Source: Bradyrhizobium nanningense (GTDB lineage Bacteria; Pseudomonadota; Alphaproteobacteria; Rhizobiales; Xanthobacteraceae). Taken from it: 64,000 nucleotides of DNA. A program made the translations under genes and the position numbers. Under the pieces are notes generated by a model. That model saw only the letters and a list, made by a program, of their open reading frames with translations, made no database searches and was not told where the DNA came from. Every line of letters begins with the position of its first letter. Position 1 is the first letter of the stretch. Location of the stretch: positions 1-64,000 of the forward strand of contig NZ_LBJC01000018.1 in the NCBI RefSeq assembly GCF_004114535.1, written 5' to 3'. Positions 8,976 to 19,400 of this stretch are shown here, piece by piece.

Positions 8976-9001
8976 TGATGCACTAATGCATTAGTGCATC
9001 A
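8976..9001. promoter_or_regulatory. 26-bp perfect palindrome, probable GntR operator
   Basis: Half-site TGATGCACTAATG followed directly by its exact reverse complement, no mismatch over 26 bp. It lies 27 bp upstream of the gntR start and 42 bp upstream of the ABC substrate-binding gene, where it would cover one or both promoters. Internally it contains ATGCAC-TA-ATGCAT-TA-GTGCAT, i.e. repeated ATGCA units at 8-bp spacing. Confidence 0.8.
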
Positions 9002-9043
9002 GCAGGATCGCTCGTCAATGGCGGCCGGAGGAAACGAACAATT

Positions 9044-10063
9044 ATGATCAAGCCATTTCAGCGTGGCGTTGCCGCCATTGCCCTGATCGCTGCAACCGTG
9101 CTGGCGGCTTCGCCGGCGCGTGCACAGCAGAAGTCCGAGATCGCGCTGTCACGCCAGCCCGGCATCTTCTACATGCCGAGCCACATCATGGAGAAGCTGA
9201 AGCTGATCGAGAAGCACGCAGCTTCGCTGGGCGTCGCAGGCGTCACCACCAAATGGATCACTTTCTCCGGCGGCGGCGCGCAGACCGATGCGCTGCTCGC
9301 GGGCGGGGTCGACGTCCTCAACACCGGCACCGGCAATCTTCTGCTGTTGTGGGACCGCACCCGCGGCGGCGTGAAGGGCATCGTCGCCACTTCGGCGCAG
9401 CCGATGACGCTGATCAGCCGCGACGCCAACATCAAGTCGATCAGGGATTTCGGGCCCAACGACAAGATCGCGGTGCCGACCGTCAAGGTCTCGACCCAGG
9501 CGATCGTGCTGCAGATCGCGGCCGCCGAGGCGTTCGGCGCCGATCAATGGTCGAAGCTCGATGCCAACACCGTGCAGCTCGGCCATCCCGACGCCTATGC
9601 GGCGCTGTCCAATCCCAAGCACGAGGTGCACAACCATTTCTCGATTCCGCCGTTCACCTTCCTGGAGCTGAAGAACGTGCCGGGCGCGCATATCGTGCTG
9701 TCATCGCCGGATGTGATGGGCGGGCCGCTCAGCCAGGCGCAGTTCTTCACCACGACGAAGTTCGCGGACGCCAATCCAAAGATCATCCAGGCCGTGCGCG
9801 ATGCGACCAAAGAGGCGCAGGATCTGATCCGCAGCGATACCAAGCAGGCGGTCGAGATCTACAAGGAGATCACCGGCGACAAGACCTCGGTGGAGGAGCT
9901 GCTCGCTCTCCTCAAGGAGCCCGGCATGATGGAGTGGAATCTCGAGCCGCAGGGCACGATGAAATTCGCCGCCCATCTGTTCAAGACCGGCACGCTGAAG
10001 AGCCAGCCCAAGGCGTGGACGGACTATTATCTGCCCGTCGCGCACGATCTGAAGGGCAATTGA
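9044..10063 (+). CDS. ABC transporter substrate-binding protein (NitT/TauT type)
   Basis: 339 residues with a Sec signal peptide (~1-28, cleavage after ARA-QQ), so periplasmic. The mature part resembles the SsuA/TauA/NMT1 class of binding proteins, e.g. 'GVTTKWITFSGGGAQTDALLAGGVDVLNTGTGNLLLLWDRT'. It is the first gene of an operon with the ATPase (1-base overlap), permease, dehydratase, aldolase and lactonase. The class usually carries sulfonates, nitrate or pyrimidines, but the enzymes downstream act on sugar-acid-like compounds, so I infer a polyhydroxy acid ligand. The palindrome at 8976-9001 probably controls it. Confidence 0.88.
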   Translation: MIKPFQRGVAAIALIAATVLAASPARAQQKSEIALSRQPGIFYMPSHIMEKLKLIEKHAASLGVAGVTTKWITFSGGGAQTDALLAGGVDVLNTGTGNLLLLWDRTRGGVKGIVATSAQPMTLISRDANIKSIRDFGPNDKIAVPTVKVSTQAIVLQIAAAEAFGADQWSKLDANTVQLGHPDAYAALSNPKHEVHNHFSIPPFTFLELKNVPGAHIVLSSPDVMGGPLSQAQFFTTTKFADANPKIIQAVRDATKEAQDLIRSDTKQAVEIYKEITGDKTSVEELLALLKEPGMMEWNLEPQGTMKFAAHLFKTGTLKSQPKAWTDYYLPVAHDLKGN

Positions 10064-10824
10064 TGGCGCTGCTCGACGTCAGTGGGGTGACACTGCGCTA
10101 CAAGACCTCCAGCGCCGTCGTCACCGCCACGGAGAGGGTGAGTTTTACGGTCGACAAGTCCGACCGCTTCGTGCTGCTCGGTCCCTCCGGCTGCGGCAAG
10201 TCGACCCTGCTCAAGGCCGTCGGCGGCTATATGAGGCCGAGCGAGGGACGCATGACGATCGGCGACCGTGAGATCCACGGTCCCGGCGCCGACCGCATGA
10301 TGATCTTCCAGGAGTTCGACCAGCTGCTGCCCTGGAAGAGCGTGCTCGCCAACGTCATGTTCCCGCTGCTGACCGCGCGGAAGCTGTCGCGCAGGGACGC
10401 GGAGGCGAAGGCGCGCGCCTATATCGAGAAGGTCGGCCTCACCCGCGTCGTCGACGCTTATCCGCACACGCTGTCGGGCGGCATGAAGCAGCGCGTCGCG
10501 ATCGCGCGCGGCATGGCGATGGAGCCGGACATCCTCTTGATGGACGAGCCGTTCGCCGCGCTCGACGCGCTGACGCGGCGGACCTGCCAGGACGAGCTGC
10601 TCCAGCTCTGGAGCGAGACCAAATTCACCGTGCTGTTCGTGACTCATTCGATCGCGGAAGCGATCCGCATCGGCAACCGCATCCTGCTGTTGTCGCCGCA
10701 TCCCGGCCGGGTCAAGGCCGAGGTAATCGACGTCGACAAGGTCTCGAACGAAGACGGCAGCGCCGGCCGGCTGGAGAAGGAGATCCACGATCTCCTGTTC
10801 GCCGGCGAAGCCACCGGGCATTGA
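10063..10824 (+). CDS. ABC transporter ATP-binding protein (SsuB/TauB type)
   Basis: 253 residues. Walker A 'LGPSGCGKSTLL', Q-loop 'MIFQEFDQLLPWKSV', signature 'LSGGMKQRVAIARG', Walker B 'ILLMDEPFAALD' and the switch His in 'FVTHSIAEA' are all intact. The ATG overlaps the TGA of the binding-protein gene (TGATG), so translation is coupled; a much longer frame upstream is an artefact antisense to nothing but overlapping the binding protein. It energises import through the permease encoded 10 bp downstream. Confidence 0.93.
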   Translation: MALLDVSGVTLRYKTSSAVVTATERVSFTVDKSDRFVLLGPSGCGKSTLLKAVGGYMRPSEGRMTIGDREIHGPGADRMMIFQEFDQLLPWKSVLANVMFPLLTARKLSRRDAEAKARAYIEKVGLTRVVDAYPHTLSGGMKQRVAIARGMAMEPDILLMDEPFAALDALTRRTCQDELLQLWSETKFTVLFVTHSIAEAIRIGNRILLLSPHPGRVKAEVIDVDKVSNEDGSAGRLEKEIHDLLFAGEATGH

Positions 10825-10834
10825 GGAGCAGTTC

Positions 10835-11691
10835 ATGGGCGAGGCAAGGATTCTGCTGCGTGACGCGTCGGTCGCCGCCACTGGCATGGGTGAGGTCGAG
10901 CGCAAGCTCAGCGTCGCCGAGCTGTTGTGGAACGACGGCTTCGTTCGCAAGAGCGTGATCATCCTGTTCCTGGCAGCGGTCTGGGAAGCTTACGGCGTCA
11001 CTCTCGACAATCCTCTGCTGTTTCCGACGCTGCACGACACGGCGATCACGCTGTTTGACCGTGTCAAGGACGGCACCATTCCGATGCGGGCCTGGACGTC
11101 CCTGAGAGTGCTGTTCATGGGCTATTCGGCCGGCATCGTGCTGGCGGCGATCTTCACGGTGCTGGCCATCTCCACCCGGATCGGCACCGATTTTCTCGAG
11201 ACGGTCACGGCGATGTTCAATCCGCTGCCGGCGATCGCGTTGTTGCCGCTCGCGCTGATCTGGTTCGGGCTCGGCAATGGCAGTCTCGTCTTCGTGCTGA
11301 TTCACTCCGTGCTGTGGCCGGTGGCGCTCAACACCCATTCCGGCTTCAAGAGTGTGTCCAACACGCTGCGCATGGTCGGCCGCAATTACGGCCTGCGCGG
11401 ATTGCCCTATGTCGCCGAGATTCTGATCCCCGCCGCCTTCGGGTCGATCCTCACCGGCCTGAAGATCGGCTGGGCCTTTGCCTGGCGCACGCTGATCGCG
11501 GCCGAGCTGGTGTTCGGCGTGTCCTCGGGCCAGGGCGGGCTCGGCTGGTTCATCTTCGAGAACCGCAATCTGCTCGACATACCCGCCGTGTTCGCCGGCC
11601 TCTTGACCGTGATCATCATCGGGCTCTTTGTCGAGAACCTGATCTTCCGCGCCATCGAGCGGAACACGGTCCAGAAATGGGGCACCCAATC

Positions 11692-11695
<4 letters not shown>
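10835..11695 (+). CDS. ABC transporter permease (SsuC/TauC type)
   Basis: 286 residues with about six membrane segments, starting near residue 45 (SVIILFLAAVWEAYG). The cytoplasmic EAA loop is 'EILIPAAFGSILTGLKIGWAFAWRTLIAAELV', which couples to the ATPase. It is preceded by GAGGAGCAGTTC and ends in an ATGA overlap with the dehydratase gene, so transport and catabolism are translated as one unit. An N-terminal extension of ~40 residues before the first membrane segment is longer than usual. Confidence 0.92.
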
Positions 11696-13428
<1,733 letters not shown>

Positions 13429-13436
13429 CCCCACCT

Positions 13437-13543
13437 GTCATTCCGGGGCATCGCGAAGCGATGAGCCCGGAATCCATAACCGCGATCGTGAGTATGGATT
13501 CCGGGCCTGCGCCTTCGGCCCATCCCGGAATGACGAAGGAGAG
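13437..13543. repeat. Palindromic repeat (copy A) carrying a ribosome-binding site
   Basis: GTCATTCCGGG (13437-13447) is mirrored by CCCGGAATGAC (13524-13534), with an inner inverted pair around CCGGAATCCATA / TATGGATTCCGG and a small hairpin ATCGC-GAA-GCGAT. The 3' flank CGAAGGAGA (13535-13543) is shared with copy B at 61293 and provides the Shine-Dalgarno of the RraA-type gene. It sits inside the operon, 8 bp after the dehydratase stop. Confidence 0.8.
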
Positions 13544-13552
13544 AGTGAGAGA

Positions 13553-14272
13553 ATGTCCAAACTTTCCGAAGCCACCCGCACCAAGCTCAAATCCGTCTCC
13601 ACGGCCACGGTCGCCACCGCCTTGTTCAAGCGAGGCCTGCGCATCCAGATGATCCAGGACGTGCATCCCGTCGGCCCCGACCAGCCGACCATGGTCGGCG
13701 AGGCCTTCACCTTGCGCTACATGCCGGCGCGTGAGGATCTCAACACCATCGAGGTCTTCAAAGACCGCTCACATCCGCAGCGCAAGGCGGTGGAAGATTG
13801 CCCGCCGGGCGCCGTGCTGGTGATGGACAGTCGCAGGGACGCCCGCGCGGCCTCCGCCGGCGCGATCCTGGTGACGCGCTTGATGAAGCGCGGCGTCGCC
13901 GGTGTCGTCACTGATGGCGGCTTTCGCGACTCGGCCGAGATCGCCAAGCTCGGCATCCCCGCCTACCACCACCGTCCCAGCGCACCGACCAATCTGACGC
14001 TGCACCAGGCCATCGAGATCAACGTCCCGATCGGCTGCGGCGACGCGCCGGTGTTTCCCGGCGACGTCATCTTGGGCGATGCCGACGGTGTCATCGTGAT
14101 CCCCGCGCATCTTGCGGATGAGATCGCCAACGAGACCTTCGAGATGACCGCGTTCGAGGACTTCGTCACGGAGGAGGTCGGCAAGGGCCGCGGCATCTTC
14201 GGCCTCTATCCCGCGACCGATCCGCAGACGCTCATCGACTTCGCGGAATGGCGGAAGAAGAACGGTCGCTAA
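13553..14272 (+). CDS. RraA-family aldolase/decarboxylase-like protein
   Basis: 239 residues of the RraA/HMG-CHA aldolase fold. The signature 'GVVTDGGFRD' (metal-binding Asp preceded by Arg) and 'GDADGVIVIP' are both present. Relatives with these residues cleave 4-hydroxy-4-methyl-2-oxoglutarate-type compounds or decarboxylate oxaloacetate; RNase E inhibitors of the same fold lack the catalytic context. In this operon it most likely cleaves the 2-keto-3-deoxy product of the dehydratase, an inference from position. The ATG at 13553 uses the GAAGGAG delivered by the preceding repeat. Confidence 0.82.
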   Translation: MSKLSEATRTKLKSVSTATVATALFKRGLRIQMIQDVHPVGPDQPTMVGEAFTLRYMPAREDLNTIEVFKDRSHPQRKAVEDCPPGAVLVMDSRRDARAASAGAILVTRLMKRGVAGVVTDGGFRDSAEIAKLGIPAYHHRPSAPTNLTLHQAIEINVPIGCGDAPVFPGDVILGDADGVIVIPAHLADEIANETFEMTAFEDFVTEEVGKGRGIFGLYPATDPQTLIDFAEWRKKNGR

Positions 14273-14347
14273 CGCCAGCACGGCTCCAAGACGACAAACG
14301 AGCCGGCGCAGCAAGCGCCGGCCTTACATTGCAAAGGGAGGACTCCA

Positions 14348-15439
14348 ATGAATCTCACGCGACGCAATCTCCTAGCCGGCGCTGGCGCAGCCGCGGCGTC
14401 CACGCTTCTGGCCCGCGCCGCCTGCGCCCAGTCGTTTCCGTTCACGCCGAACCAGCGCTATCCCGATCCGGCCGTCCAGATCCTCGATCCGAGCTTCGCA
14501 AAATACCGGCTCTATTCCTCGACGGTCGAACAGGTTGCGACAGGAATGCGCTGGGCCGAAGGCCCCGCTTATTTTCCCGAAGGCGGCTATCTGCTGTTCT
14601 CGGACATTCCCAACAACCGGATCATGAAGTTTGACGAGAAGAGCGGGCAGTCCAGCGTGTTCCGCGCCAATGCCAACTATGCCAACGGCAATGCGCGCGA
14701 CCGCCAGGGCCGTCTCGTCACCTGCGAGCACTCCGTCACCCGCCGCATCACCCGCACCGAGAAGGACGGCAAGATCACCGTGCTCGCCGACAAGTTCGAA
14801 GGCAAGAGGCTGAACGCGCCGAACGACATCGTGGTGAAGTCGGACGACAGCATCTGGTTCACCGATCCGCTGTTCGGCATCAATGGCGAGTGGGAAGGCA
14901 AGAAGGAGAAGCCCGAGCAGGCCACCACCAACGTCTATCGCATCGCCAAGGACGGCAAGATCAGCGCCGTCCTCACCGATCTCGTCAATCCCAATGGCCT
15001 TGCCTTCTCGCCTGACGAGAAGAAGCTCTACGTCGTCGAATGGAAGGGCACACCCAACCGCAGCATCTGGAGCTACAATGTCGGCGACGACGGCGCGCTC
15101 AGCGGCAAGACCAAGCTGATCGACGCCGCCGACCAGGGCTCGCTCGACGGTTTTCGCGTCGATCGCGACGGCAATCTCTGGTGCGGCTGGGGCTCCAACG
15201 GCGCGCTGCAATCCGAGCCGACCGAGATCGGCGGCCGCAAGGTGTTTCAGCTCAAGGCCAAGCCGGAGGATCTCGACGGCGTGATGGTGTTCAACGCGGA
15301 CGGCAAGCCGCTCGCCTTCATCAAGCTGCCCGAGCGTTGCGCCAATCTCTGCTTCGGCGGTCCCAAGAACAACCGCCTCTACATGGCGAGCAGCCATTCG
15401 GTGTATGCGCTGTATGTCGAGGCGCACGGGGCGGTGTGA
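14348..15439 (+). CDS. SMP-30/gluconolactonase-like hydrolase, Tat-exported
   Basis: 363 residues. The N-terminus 'LTRRNLLAGAGAAAASTLL' with ARA-CAQ after it is a twin-arginine signal, so the enzyme is folded in the cytoplasm and acts in the periplasm. The six-bladed propeller shows the expected metal ligands: Glu in 'WAEGPAYFP', Asn in 'NAPNDIVVKSD', Asn in 'VNPNGLAFSPDEKKLY' and Asp in 'LDGFRVDRDGNLW'. It would open a sugar lactone to the free acid before import by the ABC system. GGGAGGACTCC precedes the ATG. Confidence 0.88.
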   Translation: MNLTRRNLLAGAGAAAASTLLARAACAQSFPFTPNQRYPDPAVQILDPSFAKYRLYSSTVEQVATGMRWAEGPAYFPEGGYLLFSDIPNNRIMKFDEKSGQSSVFRANANYANGNARDRQGRLVTCEHSVTRRITRTEKDGKITVLADKFEGKRLNAPNDIVVKSDDSIWFTDPLFGINGEWEGKKEKPEQATTNVYRIAKDGKISAVLTDLVNPNGLAFSPDEKKLYVVEWKGTPNRSIWSYNVGDDGALSGKTKLIDAADQGSLDGFRVDRDGNLWCGWGSNGALQSEPTEIGGRKVFQLKAKPEDLDGVMVFNADGKPLAFIKLPERCANLCFGGPKNNRLYMASSHSVYALYVEAHGAV

Positions 15440-15474
15440 GGTGGGTGTGGGGCGGTAACTCGTCCCACAACTCA

Positions 15475-15506
15475 GCTGTCGTCCCTGCGTTCGCAGGGAC
15501 GACAGC
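15475..15506. repeat. 15-bp perfect hairpin, short palindromic repeat
   Basis: GCTGTCGTCCCTGCG, loop TT, then its exact complement, ending at 15506. It lies between the convergent lactonase and peptidase genes, so it can act as a bidirectional transcript end. The same CGTCCCTGCG/CGCAGGGACG core forms the ends of the MITE-like element at 20518-20658. Confidence 0.75.
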
Positions 15507-15535
15507 GGAGCATGTCACTACAGCTGCGGCTATCG

Positions 15536-17641
15536 CTACACCCCCGCCTCCGCCATCCCCGCCGCCCACAGCGCGAAGGCATAGACGATCGCGACTTCAT
15601 CGAGCCGGTCGAACCGGCCCGAGGCGCCGCCGTGGCCGGCGCCCATGTTGGTGCGCAACAGGACCGGACCGCCGCCGGTCATGGTGGCGCGCAGGCGCGC
15701 GATCCATTTGGCGGGCTCCCAATAGGTGACGCGCGGATCGGTCAAGCCGCCCATCGCCAGGATCGCCGGATAGTCTTTCGCGGCGACGTTGTCGTAGGGC
15801 GAATAGGAGAGGATCGTCCGAAAATCCTTCTCGCTCTCGATCGGGTTGCCCCATTCCGGCCATTCCGGCGGCGTCAGCGGCAGCGTGTCGTCGAGCATGG
15901 TGTTGAGCACGTCGACGAACGGCACTTCGGCGACGATGCCGGCGAACAATTCGCCGGCCCGGTTGGCGACCGCGCCCATCAGCATGCCGCCGGCCGAGCC
16001 GCCGTGGCCGACGATGCGCTTGGCGCTGGTGTATTTCGCAGCGATCAGCGCGCGGGCGCTGGCCGCGAAATCGTCGAACGAATTCGTCTTCTTCTCGCGC
16101 TTGCCGTCGAGATACCAGCCCCAGCCCTTGTCGGCGCCGCCGCGGATATGGGCGATGGCGTAGACGAAGCCGCGATCGACCAGCGACAGGCGGTTGGCAC
16201 TGAACGAAGCCGGCATCGCCATGCCATAGGAGCCGTAGCCGTAGAGCAGCAGCGGCGCCGAGCCGTCGAGATTCAACCCGCGGCGATGGAGGATCGATAC
16301 CGGCACCTCGGCGCCGTCATGCGCCTTCGCCATGATGCGGGTGGTGACGTAATCGGCCGCATTGTGGCCCGAGGGAATCTCCTGGCGCTTGCGCAAGACG
16401 CGTGTGCGCTTGACCATGTCGTAATCATAGACTTCCGACGGCGTCGTCATCGACGAATAGGAAAAGCGCAAATTCGTCGTCTCGAATTCGTAGGAGCCCA
16501 TCGTATCCAGCGAATACGCGGCCTCGTCGAAGGCGATGGCGTGCTCCTCGTTCGAGGCGAGATCGCGGATCACGACCGACGGCAGCGCATTGGCGCGCTC
16601 CAGCCGCACCAGATGGCCGGCATAGAGATCGAGGTCGATGATGTAGATACCGGGACGATACGGGATCAGGTCGCGCCAGTTCTTGCGTTCGGGCGAGAGA
16701 AGCGGCGCGGTGACGATCTTGAAGTCGATGGCATCATCCGCATTGGTGAGGATGAACAGCTCGTCACCGCGATCGGCCAGCGAATATTGCACGCCTTCCT
16801 CACGCGCCGCGACCAGGCGCGGCGGCGCCTCGGGGTTGGCGAGATCGATCAGCCGCTGCTCCGAGGTCTCGTGGTCGCCGCCCGCGATCACGCAGAAGCG
16901 GCCGCTGGTGCTCTCGTGCAGATGGGTGAACCAGCCGGCATCCCGTTCTTCATAGACCAGCGTGTCGTCGGCCTGCCTGGTGCCGAGCCTGTGGCGCCAC
17001 ACCTGCATCGGCCGGTGGTTGTCGTCGAGCCGCACATAGAAGAAGCTCTTGCAATCCTTGGCCCAGACCACGCCGCCGTCAGTCTCCTCGACGAGATCGT
17101 CGAAATCCTTGCCGGTCGTCCAATCGCGGACGCGGATCGAAAAATATTCGGAGCCCTTGGTGTCCGCGCTCCAGGCCTGCAGCTTGTGGTCATAAGAGTG
17201 CCGGCTGCCGCCGAACTTGAAGTATTTGTGGTCCTTGGCGAGCGCGTCGCCGTCGAGCACGATATCGCCGTCGCCGCCCTCGCGCGGCATGCGGCCGAAC
17301 AGCTCGTGCTGTCCGCCCTCGCGAAACCGGCGGAAATAGGCGAAGGGACCATCGGGCGAGGGCACGCTGGAATCGTCCTCCTTGATCCGCCCGCGCATCT
17401 CGCGCACCAGCGTCTTCTGCAGCGGTGCAGTATGGCCGAGCAGGCTCTCGGTGTAGCTGTTCTCTTCATCCAGATATTTGCGGATATCAGGATCCAGCAC
17501 TTTGGGATCGCGCAGCACCTCCTGCCATTTCGCGTCCTTCAACCAGGCATAGTCGTCGGTCACGGTGATCCCGTGCCGCGTGAAGGAATGCGGCCGGCGC
17601 GGGGCGACGGGGGGCTTCGAAGGTGTTTTGGCCTGTGTCAC
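15536..17641 (-). CDS. Prolyl oligopeptidase-family peptidase (oligopeptidase B-like)
   Basis: 701 residues from the GTG at 17641 (ACGAGGATCGA upstream); an ATG at 17662 adds 7 residues but has no ribosome-binding site. N-terminal half: seven-bladed propeller region of the S9A family (HGITVTDDYAWLKD onward). C-terminal hydrolase: nucleophile Ser in 'GHGGSAGGMLMGAVANR', catalytic Asp in the 'MGGLTDPRVTYWEP' segment, His in 'NMGAGHGGASGRFDRLDE'. No signal peptide, so cytoplasmic. The family cuts short peptides, oligopeptidase B after Arg or Lys. It is transcribed alone. Confidence 0.9.
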   Translation of the reverse strand: MTQAKTPSKPPVAPRRPHSFTRHGITVTDDYAWLKDAKWQEVLRDPKVLDPDIRKYLDEENSYTESLLGHTAPLQKTLVREMRGRIKEDDSSVPSPDGPFAYFRRFREGGQHELFGRMPREGGDGDIVLDGDALAKDHKYFKFGGSRHSYDHKLQAWSADTKGSEYFSIRVRDWTTGKDFDDLVEETDGGVVWAKDCKSFFYVRLDDNHRPMQVWRHRLGTRQADDTLVYEERDAGWFTHLHESTSGRFCVIAGGDHETSEQRLIDLANPEAPPRLVAAREEGVQYSLADRGDELFILTNADDAIDFKIVTAPLLSPERKNWRDLIPYRPGIYIIDLDLYAGHLVRLERANALPSVVIRDLASNEEHAIAFDEAAYSLDTMGSYEFETTNLRFSYSSMTTPSEVYDYDMVKRTRVLRKRQEIPSGHNAADYVTTRIMAKAHDGAEVPVSILHRRGLNLDGSAPLLLYGYGSYGMAMPASFSANRLSLVDRGFVYAIAHIRGGADKGWGWYLDGKREKKTNSFDDFAASARALIAAKYTSAKRIVGHGGSAGGMLMGAVANRAGELFAGIVAEVPFVDVLNTMLDDTLPLTPPEWPEWGNPIESEKDFRTILSYSPYDNVAAKDYPAILAMGGLTDPRVTYWEPAKWIARLRATMTGGGPVLLRTNMGAGHGGASGRFDRLDEVAIVYAFALWAAGMAEAGV

Positions 17642-17683
17642 TCGATCCTCGTTGTATCTCATTCGTGCGGCGTCCTTTCTTCA

Positions 17684-17836
17684 CCTCTCCCCGCCTGCGG
17701 GAGAGGTCGGTTCGCTTTCGGCGATGCGAAGCATCGTCCGAAGCGATCCGGGTGAGGGGGTACAGGGCTCTCTACGATCTCATCAGCGGAGAGAGACCCC
17801 TCACCCCAATCCTCTCCGTGTGAGAACGGGGAGAGG
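17684..17836. repeat. 153-bp palindromic intergenic element
   Basis: CCTCTCCCCG (17684-17693) pairs with CGGGGAGAGG (17827-17836); GTGAGGGG and CCCCTCAC pair inside. It occupies most of the gap between the divergent peptidase and MBOAT genes. Such CTCTCCCCG...CGGGGAGAGG units are widely repeated in Bradyrhizobium-type genomes. Apart from this I see no regulatory site in 17642-17963. Confidence 0.65.
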
Positions 17837-17963
17837 GAGAAGAGACGTCGCTCTTATATCGTCCCGATTCCACGAATTGCCAGCATGTCGCGCCAGATCG
17901 CCGGGTTGTTGATCGGCCCCGTGTATGCTTTACGGACCATATCCCCGCCGCCGGTCCAGCCTG

Positions 17964-19400
17964 ATGCTGTTCAATTCCTACCCGTTCATCCTGCTGTTCC
18001 TGCCCCTGGTGCTAGCAGGCTATTTCTGGCTCGGGCGGCGCAGCAATCTCGCGCCGGTGGTCTGGCTGGCACTGGCCTCGCTCGCCTTCTACGCCATCGG
18101 CAACTGGCAGTTCGTGGCCCTGTTGCTGCTGTCGATCGCGTTCAACTACGGTGTCGGCCATCTCCTGATCGCGTCGAAGCTCGGGCCGTCACGGCGAAAG
18201 GCGGTGCTCGCGCTTGGCGTCACCGGCGATCTCGTCGTGCTCGGCCTCTTCAAATATGCCGGTTTCCTCACCGAGAACGTCAACGCGCTGTTCGGCACGC
18301 ATATCGCAGTCCACATCCTGCTGCCGGTCGGCATCTCCTTCTACACGTTCACGCAGATCGCGTTCCTGGTCGATGCGTATCGCGGCCGGGTCGCGGCTTA
18401 TGCGCTGCCGCATTACGCGCTGTTCGTGACCTATTTCCCGCATCTGATCGCCGGGCCCATTCTCCACCACAAGGACATGATCCCGCAATTCGAGCGGAAG
18501 GAGGCCAAGTATCCGGATGCGCATCTGATCCTGTGCGGCGTGATCATCTTCGCCGTCGGCCTGTTCAAGAAGACCTGCCTTGCCGACGGCATCCAGCCGC
18601 TGGTCGCGCTCGCCTTCGAGGCGCGCTCGCCCAGCTTCGACCAGGCCTGGTGCGGTGCGCTCGCCTACACCTTCCAGCTCTATTTCGATTTCTCCGGCTA
18701 TTCCGACATGGCGATCGGGATATCGCTGATGTTCGGCATCTTCCTGCCCGTGAACTTCAATTCGCCCTACAAGGCCACCAGCATCGTCGAGTTCTGGCGC
18801 CGCTGGCACATGACGCTGTCGCAATTTTTGCGCGACTACCTCTATATCCCGCTCGGCGGCAATCGCCATGGGCGCGTGCTGCGGTACGTCAATCTGATGA
18901 TCACGATGCTGCTCGGCGGGCTCTGGCACGGCGCGGCCTGGACTTTTGTCATTTGGGGCGCGTTGCACGGCGCGTATCTCGGCGTCAATCATGCCTTCAA
19001 TGCGCTCGTGCCGACCATTCCATCGTCCCTCGCGCGCCCTGTCCGCATTGCAGGCGCCGTGCTGACGTTCCTTGCGGTTGTCGTCGCCTGGGTGTTCTTC
19101 CGCGCCGAGAGCGTCGAATGGGCGCTGCGCGTGCTCCAGGCCATGGCCGATCCCTCGAATATCGTTTTCGGCCGAGAGGAGATCGCGGCGCTGGTGATGA
19201 TCGCCACCTACGCCGCGCTGGTGTGGCTGGCGCCGAACACGCAAGGCATCATGGGATACGACCACGCGGGCCGCAGGGTCGGCGAAGCCTTGCAGGCAGG
19301 GCGGATGCGGCCGCTGTTCCTCTATGCGGCGTCGCTGGTGCTCGCGTTCGGGCTCATGGGCATCCGGAGCCACAGCGAATTCATCTATTTCCGGTTCTGA
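17964..19400 (+). CDS. MBOAT-family O-acyltransferase (AlgI-like)
   Basis: 478 residues, polytopic inner-membrane enzyme starting with 'MLFNSYPFILLFLPLVLAGYF', the usual AlgI/DltB-type N-terminus. The family motif around the catalytic His is intact: 'LWHGAAWTFVIWGALHG', preceded by 'FWRRWHMTLSQFLRDYLYIPLGGNRHG'. It moves acyl (usually acetyl) groups across the membrane for transfer to an extracellular polysaccharide or glycan. The next gene overlaps by one base and encodes a secreted partner, as with AlgI/AlgJ pairs. The polymer modified is unknown; no polysaccharide synthesis genes are nearby. An in-frame ATG 13 codons upstream is less likely. Confidence 0.92.
   Translation: MLFNSYPFILLFLPLVLAGYFWLGRRSNLAPVVWLALASLAFYAIGNWQFVALLLLSIAFNYGVGHLLIASKLGPSRRKAVLALGVTGDLVVLGLFKYAGFLTENVNALFGTHIAVHILLPVGISFYTFTQIAFLVDAYRGRVAAYALPHYALFVTYFPHLIAGPILHHKDMIPQFERKEAKYPDAHLILCGVIIFAVGLFKKTCLADGIQPLVALAFEARSPSFDQAWCGALAYTFQLYFDFSGYSDMAIGISLMFGIFLPVNFNSPYKATSIVEFWRRWHMTLSQFLRDYLYIPLGGNRHGRVLRYVNLMITMLLGGLWHGAAWTFVIWGALHGAYLGVNHAFNALVPTIPSSLARPVRIAGAVLTFLAVVVAWVFFRAESVEWALRVLQAMADPSNIVFGREEIAALVMIATYAALVWLAPNTQGIMGYDHAGRRVGEALQAGRMRPLFLYAASLVLAFGLMGIRSHSEFIYFRF

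Noticed and set aside
15512..17755. 747-codon plus-strand open frame
   Set aside because: Exact antisense of the oligopeptidase gene, with no motif or ribosome-binding site.
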